DNA of 35,735 nt from Hyphomicrobiales bacterium. Lineage in GTDB: Bacteria > Pseudomonadota > Alphaproteobacteria > Rhizobiales > JAJFHB01. Under the pieces are notes generated by a model. The model was given only the letters and a program-made list of their open reading frames with translations. It searched no databases and was not told where the DNA came from. A program made the position numbers and the translations under genes. Shown here in pieces: positions 14,316 through 22,766 of the stretch; the first letter of the stretch is position 1; every line of letters begins with the position of its first letter. Location of the stretch: positions 1 through 35,735 of the forward strand of contig JAJFHL010000127.1 of the NCBI GenBank assembly GCA_021775615.1, in the 5' to 3' direction.

Positions 14316-15827
14316 GTGACCAACTACAAGCTCTCGCTGGAGAACATTTCCAAGTCGTTTGGAACCCTGAAGGCAAACGACCAGGTGACCCTGGACGTGC
14401 GGCCCGGCACGGTGCATGCGGTGCTTGGCGAGAACGGCGCGGGCAAGAGCACCTTGATGAACATTCTCTACGGCCTCTACCGGCCGGACGAGGGCCGCAT
14501 TCTGGTGGACGGCCAGGCGGTCGCCATCGACAGTCCGCGTGCCGCGCTTGCCGCCGGTATCGGCATGGTGCACCAGCATTTCATGCTGGTTGGACAGCTC
14601 ACGGTTACAGAGAACATCGTGCTTGGAATGAAGGGCCAGGGCCTGAAGCTGGATCTGGCGACCCATGTTCGGAAAATTTCCGAATTGAGCCAGTCGTTCG
14701 GGTTCGAGATCGATCCCGAGGCCGAGGTGATGAAGCTGCCGATCGGCATGCAGCAGCGGGTGGAGATCCTCAAGCTGCTCTACCACAACGCGGAAGTCCT
14801 CATCCTGGATGAGCCGACCAGCGTCCTGACCCCCAATGAGACCGGTCCGTTTTTCGAGTTACTCGAACGTCTCAAATCGGCCGGCAAGACCATCATCTTC
14901 ATCACCCATAAGCTGGATGAAGTGATGACCATTGCTGACGATGTCACGGTGATGCAGGACGGCAAGGTGATGGCGTCGCTGCCGAAGTCCGATACTGATC
15001 CGGCAAACCTCGCACGCATCATGGTGGGCCGTGAAGTTCTGTTTCAGGTCAAACGGTCCAGTCATGCGTCTGGCCCGGTGGTGTTGCGCCTGGCTGACGT
15101 GAGCGCCAGCAACACGCGCGGCCTCACGGCGCTCGATCAGGTCACTCTTGAGGTGCGCGCTGGCGAAGTTTTCGGCATTGCCGGCGTGGATGGCAACGGC
15201 CAGGCCGAACTGGCTGAAACCATCGCCGGTCTGCGGCCGGTCGACTCCGGCCGGATTTTTTTGTCCGACAGCGACATCACTCAGACGTCGATTTCCGATC
15301 GTGCCGACAAGCTGGGGATCGCCTACGTCCCCGAAGACCGGCACCGGGACGGTATCGTTCTGGACGAGAGCGTTGCTCAGAACATGATCCTGCGAACATA
15401 TGATCGTGCGCCTTTTGCGCGTTTCGGGTTTTTCAATCCGGGAGCCATTCGCGACCATGCCGAACGCCTGACCTCGGCCTTCAATGTTCGCATGCAGTCG
15501 GTGGATCAGGAGATACGTTTCCTTTCCGGCGGCAATCAGCAAAAAGTGATCCTGGCGCGCGAGCTTGAGGGCGAACCCAAGGTGCTGATCGTGGCGCAGC
15601 CGACAAAGGGGTTGGACGTCGGTGCGATTGAATTCGTCCAACAGCAGATTCTGGTGCAGCGCGACCGCGGCGTCGCCGTGCTCTACATTTCGACGGAGCT
15701 GGAACACCTGCTCGATGTGTGCGACCGGGTGGGCGTTCTGTTCAGTGGTAAGCTGATGGATACCGTGGACTCAAGCGAGGCGACACCTGAACGCGTTGGC
15801 CTGCTCATGGCCGGCGTTGCGGCGTAG
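14316..15827 (+). CDS. BMP-type ABC transporter ATP-binding protein (two nucleotide-binding domains)
   Basis: A 503-residue protein with two ATPase domains, as in nucleoside and sugar importers of this class. Domain one has Walker A GENGAGKS (38-45), the signature position LPIGMQQRVEIL and Walker B VLILDEPTS. Domain two has the degenerate Walker A VDGNGQAEL, a normal LSGGNQQKV signature and Walker B LIVAQPTKGLD, a pattern usual for the class. The start is GTG at 14316, giving MTNYKLSLENI. It lies between the binding protein and two permeases in one transcription direction, with short gaps that suggest co-transcription. Confidence 0.95.
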   Translation: MTNYKLSLENISKSFGTLKANDQVTLDVRPGTVHAVLGENGAGKSTLMNILYGLYRPDEGRILVDGQAVAIDSPRAALAAGIGMVHQHFMLVGQLTVTENIVLGMKGQGLKLDLATHVRKISELSQSFGFEIDPEAEVMKLPIGMQQRVEILKLLYHNAEVLILDEPTSVLTPNETGPFFELLERLKSAGKTIIFITHKLDEVMTIADDVTVMQDGKVMASLPKSDTDPANLARIMVGREVLFQVKRSSHASGPVVLRLADVSASNTRGLTALDQVTLEVRAGEVFGIAGVDGNGQAELAETIAGLRPVDSGRIFLSDSDITQTSISDRADKLGIAYVPEDRHRDGIVLDESVAQNMILRTYDRAPFARFGFFNPGAIRDHAERLTSAFNVRMQSVDQEIRFLSGGNQQKVILARELEGEPKVLIVAQPTKGLDVGAIEFVQQQILVQRDRGVAVLYISTELEHLLDVCDRVGVLFSGKLMDTVDSSEATPERVGLLMAGVAA

Positions 15828-15840
15828 GAGAGGCGACGCC

Positions 15841-16938
15841 ATGGAACGGGTCTATCGCGTTTTGTTTCACTTGCGCAGCGTATGGGCGATCATTGCCGCG
15901 CTGGCGGTCGGTTCGATCCTCATCCTGGCGGCCGGAAGCAATCCAATCGAAGCCTATTACACTCTGTTTCAAGGAGCGTTTTTCGACTATTGGGGTTTCG
16001 CCTCAACCCTGGTCAAGATGTGCCCGCTGCTGCTCGCGGGACTGGCGGTCGTGCTGCCCCTGAGGGCTGGCCTGTTCAATATCGGCGCTGAAGGCCAGAT
16101 CTATATCGGTGCCCTGTTTGCAACCGTCGTGGCGCTCTATCTGCCCGGCGTTCCAGGGCCGCTGCACATAATCATGTGCACCCTGGCGGGGGCTCTTGGC
16201 GGCGCTCTGTGGGCGCTCATCCCGGCGTTGCTCAAGGCCTATCAGGGGATCAACGAGATCATCGTGACATTGTTGCTCAACTTCGTCGCGCTGCATTTCG
16301 TCAGCTTCATGGTCAGCGGTCCGATGATGGAACCAGGCGCACCCTATCCCTATTCGCCGGAGATACCCGATACATTGTTCCTGCCGCATGTGCTGCCGCG
16401 AACCGATGCCCACTTCGGCGTTCTGGTCGGAGTGGTGATCGCGATCGCCATGTATGCGGTTTTCAAACGCGGCGTGTTCGGCTTCACGCTGGCAACGGTC
16501 GGGCGCAATCCGGACGCGGCCCGCTATGCCGGGATGTCGGTCAGGCGCCATATCATCGTGTCGTTCCTGATCGCCGGTGCCTGCGCCGGGCTCGCCGGTA
16601 CGTTCGAAGTGCTGGGCCACCGCTATCGCCTGTTTCACGCGTTCAGCCAGGGCTATGGCTATGACGGTATCGTTGTTGCGTTCCTGGCGGGTCTCAGCCC
16701 GCTGTTTGCAATCTTCTCGGCGTTGTTTATCGGCGGTTTGCGCAGCGGCGCCAACATGATGCAACGAGCCATGGGCATTGAGACCACCGTGGTCGAGGCG
16801 ATCCAGGGATTGGTCATTCTGTTCGTCGCCGTCTCCCTCGCGTTTCGCTACAAGGTAACGGAGATCGGCAAGGCGATTGCCAGGCGGGGTGAGCTGGAAC
16901 AGGCGCTGGAAGACAAGACAAGCGACGGGAAGGAGTGA
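15841..16938 (+). CDS. BMP-type ABC transporter permease 1
   Basis: A 365-residue membrane protein with about ten hydrophobic segments. The segment FNIGAEGQIYIGA (79-91) is the hallmark of the larger permease of nucleoside/BMP-type importers, and GINEIIVTLLLNF and TVGRNPDAARYAGM are also typical. I chose the ATG at 15841, preceded by GGAGAGG, over an in-frame ATG at 15796 inside the ATPase gene. It ends five bases before the start of permease 2 and should pair with it in the inner membrane. Confidence 0.94.
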   Translation: MERVYRVLFHLRSVWAIIAALAVGSILILAAGSNPIEAYYTLFQGAFFDYWGFASTLVKMCPLLLAGLAVVLPLRAGLFNIGAEGQIYIGALFATVVALYLPGVPGPLHIIMCTLAGALGGALWALIPALLKAYQGINEIIVTLLLNFVALHFVSFMVSGPMMEPGAPYPYSPEIPDTLFLPHVLPRTDAHFGVLVGVVIAIAMYAVFKRGVFGFTLATVGRNPDAARYAGMSVRRHIIVSFLIAGACAGLAGTFEVLGHRYRLFHAFSQGYGYDGIVVAFLAGLSPLFAIFSALFIGGLRSGANMMQRAMGIETTVVEAIQGLVILFVAVSLAFRYKVTEIGKAIARRGELEQALEDKTSDGKE

Positions 16939-16942
16939 GGTC

Positions 16943-17884
16943 ATGGAAAGTCTGCTCAACCCGCAAGCCATCACCGAAATACTGACCACAAGCCTCAGGC
17001 TCTCGGTGCCACTGGTGTTCGCCGCACTCGCGGGCGTGCTGTCGGAGCGCAGCGGCGTGTTCAACATTGCACTCGAGGGCAAGATCCTCGCCGGCGCATT
17101 CGGTGCTGCGGTCGGCGCTTTTTTCATGAACGATCCCTATAGCGGCCTGGTTGTCGGCATGCTGTTCGGAATGCTGGCGGGCTCGATCCTGGCGGTGCTC
17201 GGCGTGACATTCGGCGTCAACCAGATCGTCACCGGCATCGCGATCAATATATTCGTGCTTGGAATAACCGCGTTCCTGTCACGTATCGTGTTTGGCGCGC
17301 AGGCCAACACGTTGCGGCTGCCGGGCTTTAAGGCGTTCGACTTTCCCGGCCTCTCGTCGATCCCCATTATCGGGCCCGTACTGTTCGGCCAGGACCTCAT
17401 GGTCTATCTGATGTTCGCCTGTGTCGGTCTGGTGTATTTTTTCCTCTACTTGACACCTTGGGGGCTGGCTGTGCGCGCGGTCGGCGAGAACCCCGCGGCA
17501 GCTGACAGCGCCGGTCTGTCGGTGCCGAAACTGCGCTACGGTTGCGTCATCGCGGCCGGGGCGCTTGCGGCTCTGGGCGGCTGCTATCTGGTGCTGGCAC
17601 AGGTCTTTCTGTTTTCTGAGCATATGAGTGCGGGCAAGGGCTTCATTGCGCTTGCCGCAGTCATCCTGGGACGCTGGAACCCGGTCGGCGCAATGTGCGC
17701 ATGCCTGTTGTTCGGCTTTTTCGACGCGCTTCAACTGCGCCTTCAGTTCAACTATCAAGAAGTGCCGCACCAGTTTTTCCTGATGCTGCCTTACCTGATT
17801 TCGATCCTCGCCCTGGTCGGTCTGGTCGGCAAGCCGCGGCCACCCTCGGCGGTCGGCCGCCACTATCGGCGCGAGGCAAAGTGA
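16943..17884 (+). CDS. BMP-type ABC transporter permease 2
   Basis: A 313-residue membrane protein of the second BMP permease family. GVFNIALEGKILAGA (38-52) and FGVNQIVTGIAINIF are characteristic, as is VGENPAAADSAGLS. The ATG at 16943 is preceded by AAGGAGTGAGG, which spans the permease 1 stop, so the genes are coupled. With permease 1, the ATPase and the binding protein it makes a full importer. The operon probably continues into the amidinotransferase-fold gene 50 nt downstream. Confidence 0.94.
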   Translation: MESLLNPQAITEILTTSLRLSVPLVFAALAGVLSERSGVFNIALEGKILAGAFGAAVGAFFMNDPYSGLVVGMLFGMLAGSILAVLGVTFGVNQIVTGIAINIFVLGITAFLSRIVFGAQANTLRLPGFKAFDFPGLSSIPIIGPVLFGQDLMVYLMFACVGLVYFFLYLTPWGLAVRAVGENPAAADSAGLSVPKLRYGCVIAAGALAALGGCYLVLAQVFLFSEHMSAGKGFIALAAVILGRWNPVGAMCACLLFGFFDALQLRLQFNYQEVPHQFFLMLPYLISILALVGLVGKPRPPSAVGRHYRREAK

Positions 17885-17934
17885 GGCGGCGCACTGAATT
17901 CGAACACTCATGACCTGCAGATGAGGAGACCGAC

Positions 17935-18963
17935 ATGTTGGACAAACCAGAAGACACCGCCGCGACGGGCGCGGCCGCATCGAAAACCGACCCCATTTTC
18001 GTTCGCAGCGAGTGGGGCGAACTGAAGGAGTGCGTTTATGGCGGCTACGATCAGTTCGTGTTCCCGAAGTTCCTGCAAGATGCCGACGTGCGCCCCTCCG
18101 GCGATTTTCGGCAGTTCTGGTTCGACAACCAGGAAAAGGTCGTCAAGGACGCCGACCCCGAGTATTACGCGCGCTGGCAGTCGCAGATCAAAGGCACGGT
18201 CGAATTCCTTGAGAACAGCGGCATCAAGGTGCATCTGCCGGACCGCATCAGCGACCAGAACATGAAGTTCCCGCGCGGTGAGAACCATGGCGTGCTGACC
18301 GGCTGGCTGCGCGACCCGTTTGTCACCATCGGCAACAACGTCATCGAACTGGCGCCGCGCTCGATGTTCCACCGCCGCCAGCGCTTCGCCATCCGCCACA
18401 TCCTGGCCGCCACCATGGATCGCGGCGCGCGCTATTACGCGCAGCCGGATTCGGGCGCCGATGACGACAACGAAGGCAAGCCCGGCTGGGGCTATCTGGA
18501 AGGCGGCGACATTCTGGTGCTGGGAAGCAAGATATTGGTCGGCCACTCGGGCAACTGCTCGAACGCCGAGGGCGTGCGCTGGCTGCAGCACATGCTGGGA
18601 CCCGACTACGATATCGAGATGGTGAACATCGACGCCCGCTTCTCCCATCTCGACTGCGTCATGCTGACCCCGCGCGAGGGCGTTGCCGTCGTCTCGCTGG
18701 AATGCCTCCCCGACGGTGTTCCCGACTACATGAAGGACTGGGACCTGATCGACGTGCCGTTCGATGTCACCAAGGTGCATATGGGCTGCAACAATCTGAC
18801 GATCAACGATCAGACCGTGATCATGCCCACCGGCGAGCCCCACGACCGGGTCGCCGGCGAACTTGAGGCGCGCAAGTTCGAGGTCATCCGGATGCCCTAC
18901 GACGCGGTCTACTGCCTCGGCGGGTCGTTCCGCTGCGCGCATCAGCCGTTCATCCGCCTGTAG
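17935..18963 (+). CDS. Amidinotransferase-fold enzyme (glycine/inosamine amidinotransferase-like)
   Basis: A 342-residue member of the guanidino-modifying (GME) superfamily, close in length to StrB1 and AGAT-type amidinotransferases (~347). The catalytic triad is visible: Asp192 in YLEGGDIL, His239 in RFSHLDCVM and nucleophile Cys334 in LGGSFRCAHQP. Related members transfer an amidino group from arginine or hydrolyse guanidino groups (arginine deiminase, DDAH). The GGSFRC ending favours the amidinotransferase branch. GAGGAG lies before the ATG at 17935. It follows the importer genes, which links the transported compound to guanidino chemistry. Whether it transfers or hydrolyses cannot be told here. 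Confidence 0.9.
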   Translation: MLDKPEDTAATGAAASKTDPIFVRSEWGELKECVYGGYDQFVFPKFLQDADVRPSGDFRQFWFDNQEKVVKDADPEYYARWQSQIKGTVEFLENSGIKVHLPDRISDQNMKFPRGENHGVLTGWLRDPFVTIGNNVIELAPRSMFHRRQRFAIRHILAATMDRGARYYAQPDSGADDDNEGKPGWGYLEGGDILVLGSKILVGHSGNCSNAEGVRWLQHMLGPDYDIEMVNIDARFSHLDCVMLTPREGVAVVSLECLPDGVPDYMKDWDLIDVPFDVTKVHMGCNNLTINDQTVIMPTGEPHDRVAGELEARKFEVIRMPYDAVYCLGGSFRCAHQPFIRL

Positions 18964-18979
18964 CCGGGAGAGCGCGGTC

Positions 18980-19963
18980 ATGCGTGCGATCGAAGTCGCA
19001 GCTAGCGGCGGCGTAGACAAACTCGTCTTTGTCGATCTGCCGGATCCGGTGCCCGCTGCACGCGAGGTCGTCATCGACGTTGCATTTGCAGCGGCGAACT
19101 GGAGCGATATTCAAAAGCGCGAGGGGGTCTATCCAGATCCCGTCGCCTATCCCGCGGTGATCGGGCTTGAGGTCTCGGGCACCGTGAGTTCCATTGGGGC
19201 GGGGGTAGGCGGGCTCGAACCCGGGCAACGGGTGTGCGCCATCACGGGGCCGGGAATGCTCGGCGGCTATGCCGAGAAATGTGTCGTCGGCGTTGACTTC
19301 GTCATCCCGCTTCCCGATACGATATCTCTTGAAACCGGCGCCGCCTTTCCGATGGTGACCCTGACCGCCTATCACCTGTTGAACAGCGCTTACAGCCTTG
19401 AGCGCGGCGACTCGGTTCTGGTCCACGCCATCGGCGGTGCGGTGGGGCTGGCCGTCACGCAACTTGCCATGGAGAAGAGGACGACCGTGATCGGTACGGT
19501 GAGCGGGGCCGGCAAGGGCGACAAGGCGCGTGCCTACGGCGCGCATCTCGTCATCGACCGCAGCGCGGAGGATTTCGTCGAAGCGGTCACGAAGTTTACC
19601 GATGGTGCGGGCGTCGACCTCGTTATCGACTCTCTCGGTGGCGATATCCTTCCGCGCAGCATCGATCTCCTCAAGACCTACGGGCACGCCATCAATATCG
19701 GCGAGGCGGCGGGCTATCCCGACTTCGACATTCGGCCGAAGCTCTACGAGAACTCAACGTCTCTGGCGGGTTTCGAGGTCCTGCATGCCATGCGCGTTCC
19801 CGGACTGTGGCAAAAGGGCGTCGACGACGTCATGAGCCATCTGATGTCGGGCACGCTGGAGATGCCGGTCGCGGGGATCTTTCCGTTCGAGGCGGTGCAA
19901 GACCTTCACCGCAAGCTTGAATCGCGCACGGTCAGCGGCAAGCTTCTGCTTCAGGTTTCCTAG
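18980..19963 (+). CDS. MDR-family NAD(P)H:quinone oxidoreductase-like protein
   Basis: A 327-residue medium-chain dehydrogenase/reductase. The N-terminal GroES-like half lacks structural or catalytic zinc cysteines, as in the quinone-oxidoreductase branch. The Rossmann domain begins at VLVHAIGGAVGLAVTQLA, and the NADPH-type loop TVSGAGKGDKA follows. GADLVID-like segments (GAGVDLVIDSLGGD) are typical. I chose the ATG at 18980, 16 nt after the amidinotransferase stop, with GGGAGA upstream. It is the last gene of the plus-strand unit that starts with creatininase. The substrate is unknown; in such operons these proteins often reduce an enone or quinone-like intermediate. Confidence 0.9.
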   Translation: MRAIEVAASGGVDKLVFVDLPDPVPAAREVVIDVAFAAANWSDIQKREGVYPDPVAYPAVIGLEVSGTVSSIGAGVGGLEPGQRVCAITGPGMLGGYAEKCVVGVDFVIPLPDTISLETGAAFPMVTLTAYHLLNSAYSLERGDSVLVHAIGGAVGLAVTQLAMEKRTTVIGTVSGAGKGDKARAYGAHLVIDRSAEDFVEAVTKFTDGAGVDLVIDSLGGDILPRSIDLLKTYGHAINIGEAAGYPDFDIRPKLYENSTSLAGFEVLHAMRVPGLWQKGVDDVMSHLMSGTLEMPVAGIFPFEAVQDLHRKLESRTVSGKLLLQVS

Positions 19964-20075
19964 ATCACGATCGGCTTTGGTGGACTTATCTAAGCCGATA
20001 AAACGTGATCGATTCACATATTTTAGAGCGGAATCGGCCGGAAAACCGGTGCCCACTTTTCCTGATCCCGCTCTA
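19964..20075. repeat. Palindromic intergenic mosaic element (rhizobial RIME-like)
   Basis: Two palindromic units fill the convergent gap. The first pairs ATCGGCTT (19970-19977) with AAGCCGAT (19992-19999), with outer arms ATCACG and CGTGAT. The second pairs TAGAGCGG (20024-20031) with CCGCTCTA (20068-20075) and contains CCGG-AAAA-CCGG inside. From memory, such sequences are repeated in intergenic regions of rhizobial genomes. The TAG stop of the ureohydrolase gene is part of the outer right arm. It could also serve as a bidirectional terminator. Confidence 0.7.
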
Positions 20076-21056
20076 TGCGCAGTAGTCCCAGGCGCCGACC
20101 TTGTCGCAGCGCGGTGCCGCGAGGCAGCAAATGGCCTCGACCATGATCCGGGCCGCCAGCGTGCTGGTGATGCCGCTCGTGGCATCGAAGTCCGGTGAAA
20201 CCTCGACCACGTCAAACCCGCAGAACCCGTTTTCAGCCGCCAGCCGCACGCCGTTGATGATTTCGCGCGACGTCATGCCGCCGGGCTCGAGGCTGTTGGT
20301 TCCAGGCGCGTAAGCCGGGTCCATGACATCGATATCGACACTGATGTAGGGCGGTTTTCCGTCCGGCGAAACGATCTTCAGGGCTTCGCGGGTCACCTCC
20401 TCGATACCGCGCACCTGTACCTCCCGGTCGGGATAGACCTTCAATCCCAGTTCTTTGTAGAGTGGCGTCCATTCGGGGAGATTGCGTGGGCCTTTCGGCC
20501 CGATGATAGCGACGCGCGACGGGTCGACCTCCTCAAGCTCAAGGATGCGAAGCACCGGCGAGGCACGCGTGAGCCGGTCGTTGTTGAAGCTTTCGCTCAG
20601 GTCGAGATGGGTGTCGAACAGGAGAAACCCGAGAGGGCCACCGGTTTTTCCGGCAACCGCCTTGACGGCCGGATAGGTCACGCCATGGTCGCCGCCGAAC
20701 ATGAGCGGAACGGCGCCGCAGTTCTGGATCTCGGCAATTTTCGCCTCGAGCCGGCGGTAGCTTTCCGGTGTGTCGCCGGGGACCACGTCGACATCGCCGC
20801 AGTCGAACACCCGAACATGGTCGAGCGCATGCATGTCCCAATCGAAATTGTAGCTCGAGAACAACAGTGAGTATTTTCGGATCTCCTGCGGAGCCCGGCG
20901 CGTCGCGCCGCCACGGAACGTGGCGATACCGTCATAGGGCATGCCGATGACGACGGCATCCGCCGAGACGCCGCTTAGGTCGGGAACATGATCCACCCCC
21001 ATGAACGGCGGAACGTCGCCAAACATGATCGGAACTTCATTCGGCGACAATGCCAT
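20073..21056 (-). CDS. Ureohydrolase (agmatinase/guanidinobutyrase/arginase family)
   Basis: A 327-residue ureohydrolase, a family that removes urea from guanidino compounds using two Mn (or Ni) ions. Expected ligands are visible: His124 in GGDHG, Asp148, His150 and Asp152 in FDTHLD, and Asp241 and Asp243 in DIDVMDP. Glu285 (VVEVSP) fits the conserved substrate-side glutamate. Two departures stand out. DTHLD replaces the common DAHxD, and the following HG-T/S-P motif of arginases and agmatinases reads LTRASPV, without the His-Gly. The true substrate may therefore differ from agmatine. It is convergent with the amidinotransferase-MDR unit and lies downstream of the amidohydrolase gene on the same strand. 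Confidence 0.9.
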   Translation of the reverse strand: MALSPNEVPIMFGDVPPFMGVDHVPDLSGVSADAVVIGMPYDGIATFRGGATRRAPQEIRKYSLLFSSYNFDWDMHALDHVRVFDCGDVDVVPGDTPESYRRLEAKIAEIQNCGAVPLMFGGDHGVTYPAVKAVAGKTGGPLGFLLFDTHLDLSESFNNDRLTRASPVLRILELEEVDPSRVAIIGPKGPRNLPEWTPLYKELGLKVYPDREVQVRGIEEVTREALKIVSPDGKPPYISVDIDVMDPAYAPGTNSLEPGGMTSREIINGVRLAAENGFCGFDVVEVSPDFDATSGITSTLAARIMVEAICCLAAPRCDKVGAWDYCA

Positions 21057-21137
21057 TTTTCATTTCCCTCCGACTGGTTGCGCGGCCAATTCAGGCAGCC
21101 GCACTTTCGAGACAAGACCCCTTGGCCGTCGTTTGCT

Positions 21138-22766
21138 TCACCTCTGAAAAACGATCTGCCCGCCGAGCACCGTCATGTCCACCTGGATGTCGCGGATGTC
21201 CTCGGCCGGTATAGAGAAGAAATCGCGGTCGAGCACGGCAATGTCGGCCAGCTTGCCGATCTCAAGCGATCCCTTGACGGCTTCCTCGCGGCCGGACCAT
21301 GCGCCGAGCGTTGTGTATGCGTGCAGCGCCTCTTCGCGCGACACCGCCTGGGATTTGTCAAGATCGCAGCCGGTGTCGGACTGGCGGTTGACCATGGACC
21401 ATATGGCCAGGAACGGATTGGCCTGGCAAACCATCGCATCCGAATGACCCGGTGCCGGCACGCCGGCGTCGATCAGGCTGCGGTGCGGCCACATCCAGCG
21501 CATGGCGTCGGCCCCGCGATTGGCCCGGTAGGCGCCTCCCAGGTCATACATGAAGCCGGTCGCTGAACTGTCGACAGCGCCGACCCGTTTCAGCCGGTCG
21601 AGGATTTGCGGCGTGACGTAACAGCAGTGTTCCACGCGCATGCGATGATCGTCCGCCGGGTGGGCCTCGAGACATGCTTCGATGGCATCAAGCGCGAAGT
21701 CGATGCCACGGTCGCCGACACCCTCGATCATGACCTGCAGGCCGGCTTGATGTGCGGCTATGGCGCGCGCCGTCAGGTCTTCGGCGTCGTAAAGAAGCAC
21801 GCCGGTATTCGGCACCGGCTCGCCCTCGACCGGGGTGCCGACGTAAGGGTCATAGTAAGCCGCTGTGCGGCCCGACGTCGAGCAGTCCGGACACCACTCG
21901 ACACCGATCACCCGTATCATGTCATCTCCGAAGCCGGAGCGGACGCCGGACTGGATGAAGGCCTCGATCAGGCCGTCCTCGCGACCCGAGACGATGATGC
22001 CGACCCGCATCCTGAGGCGCTCCGATTGCCGCATCTTCTGATAGGCCTCGATCGAAAGCCGTCCGCAAAGCGAATTGTAGACGCTGGTGATGCCGTAGCC
22101 GAGCCACTCGTCAAACACCTGTTCCAGGCCGGCGGCCACCATCTCCGCGGTGTCGCCTGCATGGATGTGCGTCAGGAAGATATGCGCCGCGGTCTCGCGC
22201 GCCAGACCGGTCAGCTCGCCGGTATCGGAATGCCGGTCGAAGCTGCCGAACGGGGGATCGGACGGATCGGCTCCGAGGCCGACTTCGGTGAATGCGCGTC
22301 GGTTGGCAAGGCCGAGATGACCGTCGGTGCGCTGGATGAACAACGGCCGGCCGTCTGCCGCCCTGTCCATCTCGTCAAGGGTCGGATACCCGCCGGACTT
22401 GACATCGTCGAAACGGTAGCAGGCGATCCAGTCGTCGTGCCCCCGCGCCTTGGCCGCGTCCGCGATATGGTCGAGCAGGGCGGCACGCGATCCGATCCGG
22501 TCAGGACTGACGACCTCCCAGGTGCCGAGCCTAGCGGCGTGCATGTCCGGATGGCAATGGCTGTCGATAATGCCCGGAATTGCGGTGCGTCCGTCAAGCG
22601 CGTGGACCGAGGTCCCGTCTCCCGCCAGCGCGCGAATGTCGTCGTCTTCGCCAAGTGCCACGATCCGGCCGTCGCGAGCCGCAACCGCGGAGGCGAAGCG
22701 GTCGTCGCGGTCCATGGTGGCGATCTTTCCACCCCAATAGATCTGGTCGGCTACGAGCCGGCTCAT
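21138..22766 (-). CDS. Amidohydrolase superfamily protein (YtcJ/NfdA-like) with altered metal site
   Basis: A 542-residue TIM-barrel amidohydrolase of usual YtcJ length. The strand-one HxH is present (His70, His72 in IDSHCH). The conserved strand-six His (VEHCC, His380) and strand-eight Asp (GHSDAMV, Asp443) are present. The segment that is usually HAIGDRA reads IEGVGDRG, putting Glu348 where a metal-binding His is expected. The segment expected to read GxKxxxDG reads GVEWCPDC, with Glu290 at the Lys position. Known relatives include N-substituted formamide deformylase. It lies 81 nt upstream of the ureohydrolase on the same strand and may form an operon with it. Activity cannot be assumed given the changes. 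Confidence 0.87.
   Translation of the reverse strand: MSRLVADQIYWGGKIATMDRDDRFASAVAARDGRIVALGEDDDIRALAGDGTSVHALDGRTAIPGIIDSHCHPDMHAARLGTWEVVSPDRIGSRAALLDHIADAAKARGHDDWIACYRFDDVKSGGYPTLDEMDRAADGRPLFIQRTDGHLGLANRRAFTEVGLGADPSDPPFGSFDRHSDTGELTGLARETAAHIFLTHIHAGDTAEMVAAGLEQVFDEWLGYGITSVYNSLCGRLSIEAYQKMRQSERLRMRVGIIVSGREDGLIEAFIQSGVRSGFGDDMIRVIGVEWCPDCSTSGRTAAYYDPYVGTPVEGEPVPNTGVLLYDAEDLTARAIAAHQAGLQVMIEGVGDRGIDFALDAIEACLEAHPADDHRMRVEHCCYVTPQILDRLKRVGAVDSSATGFMYDLGGAYRANRGADAMRWMWPHRSLIDAGVPAPGHSDAMVCQANPFLAIWSMVNRQSDTGCDLDKSQAVSREEALHAYTTLGAWSGREEAVKGSLEIGKLADIAVLDRDFFSIPAEDIRDIQVDMTVLGGQIVFQR

Noticed and set aside
13295-14323. A 342-codon minus-strand frame antisense to the BMP binding protein
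   Set aside because: Antisense shadow; the sense frame has a Tat-like signal and clear BMP motifs.
14316-15827. Degenerate Walker A in the second ATPase domain considered as a damaged gene
   Set aside because: A degenerate second site is normal for this class of two-domain ATPases; the other motifs are intact.
17908-19074. A 388-codon minus-strand frame antisense to the amidinotransferase gene
   Set aside because: It mirrors a confidently identified enzyme with a visible catalytic triad. The antisense product has no recognisable domain.
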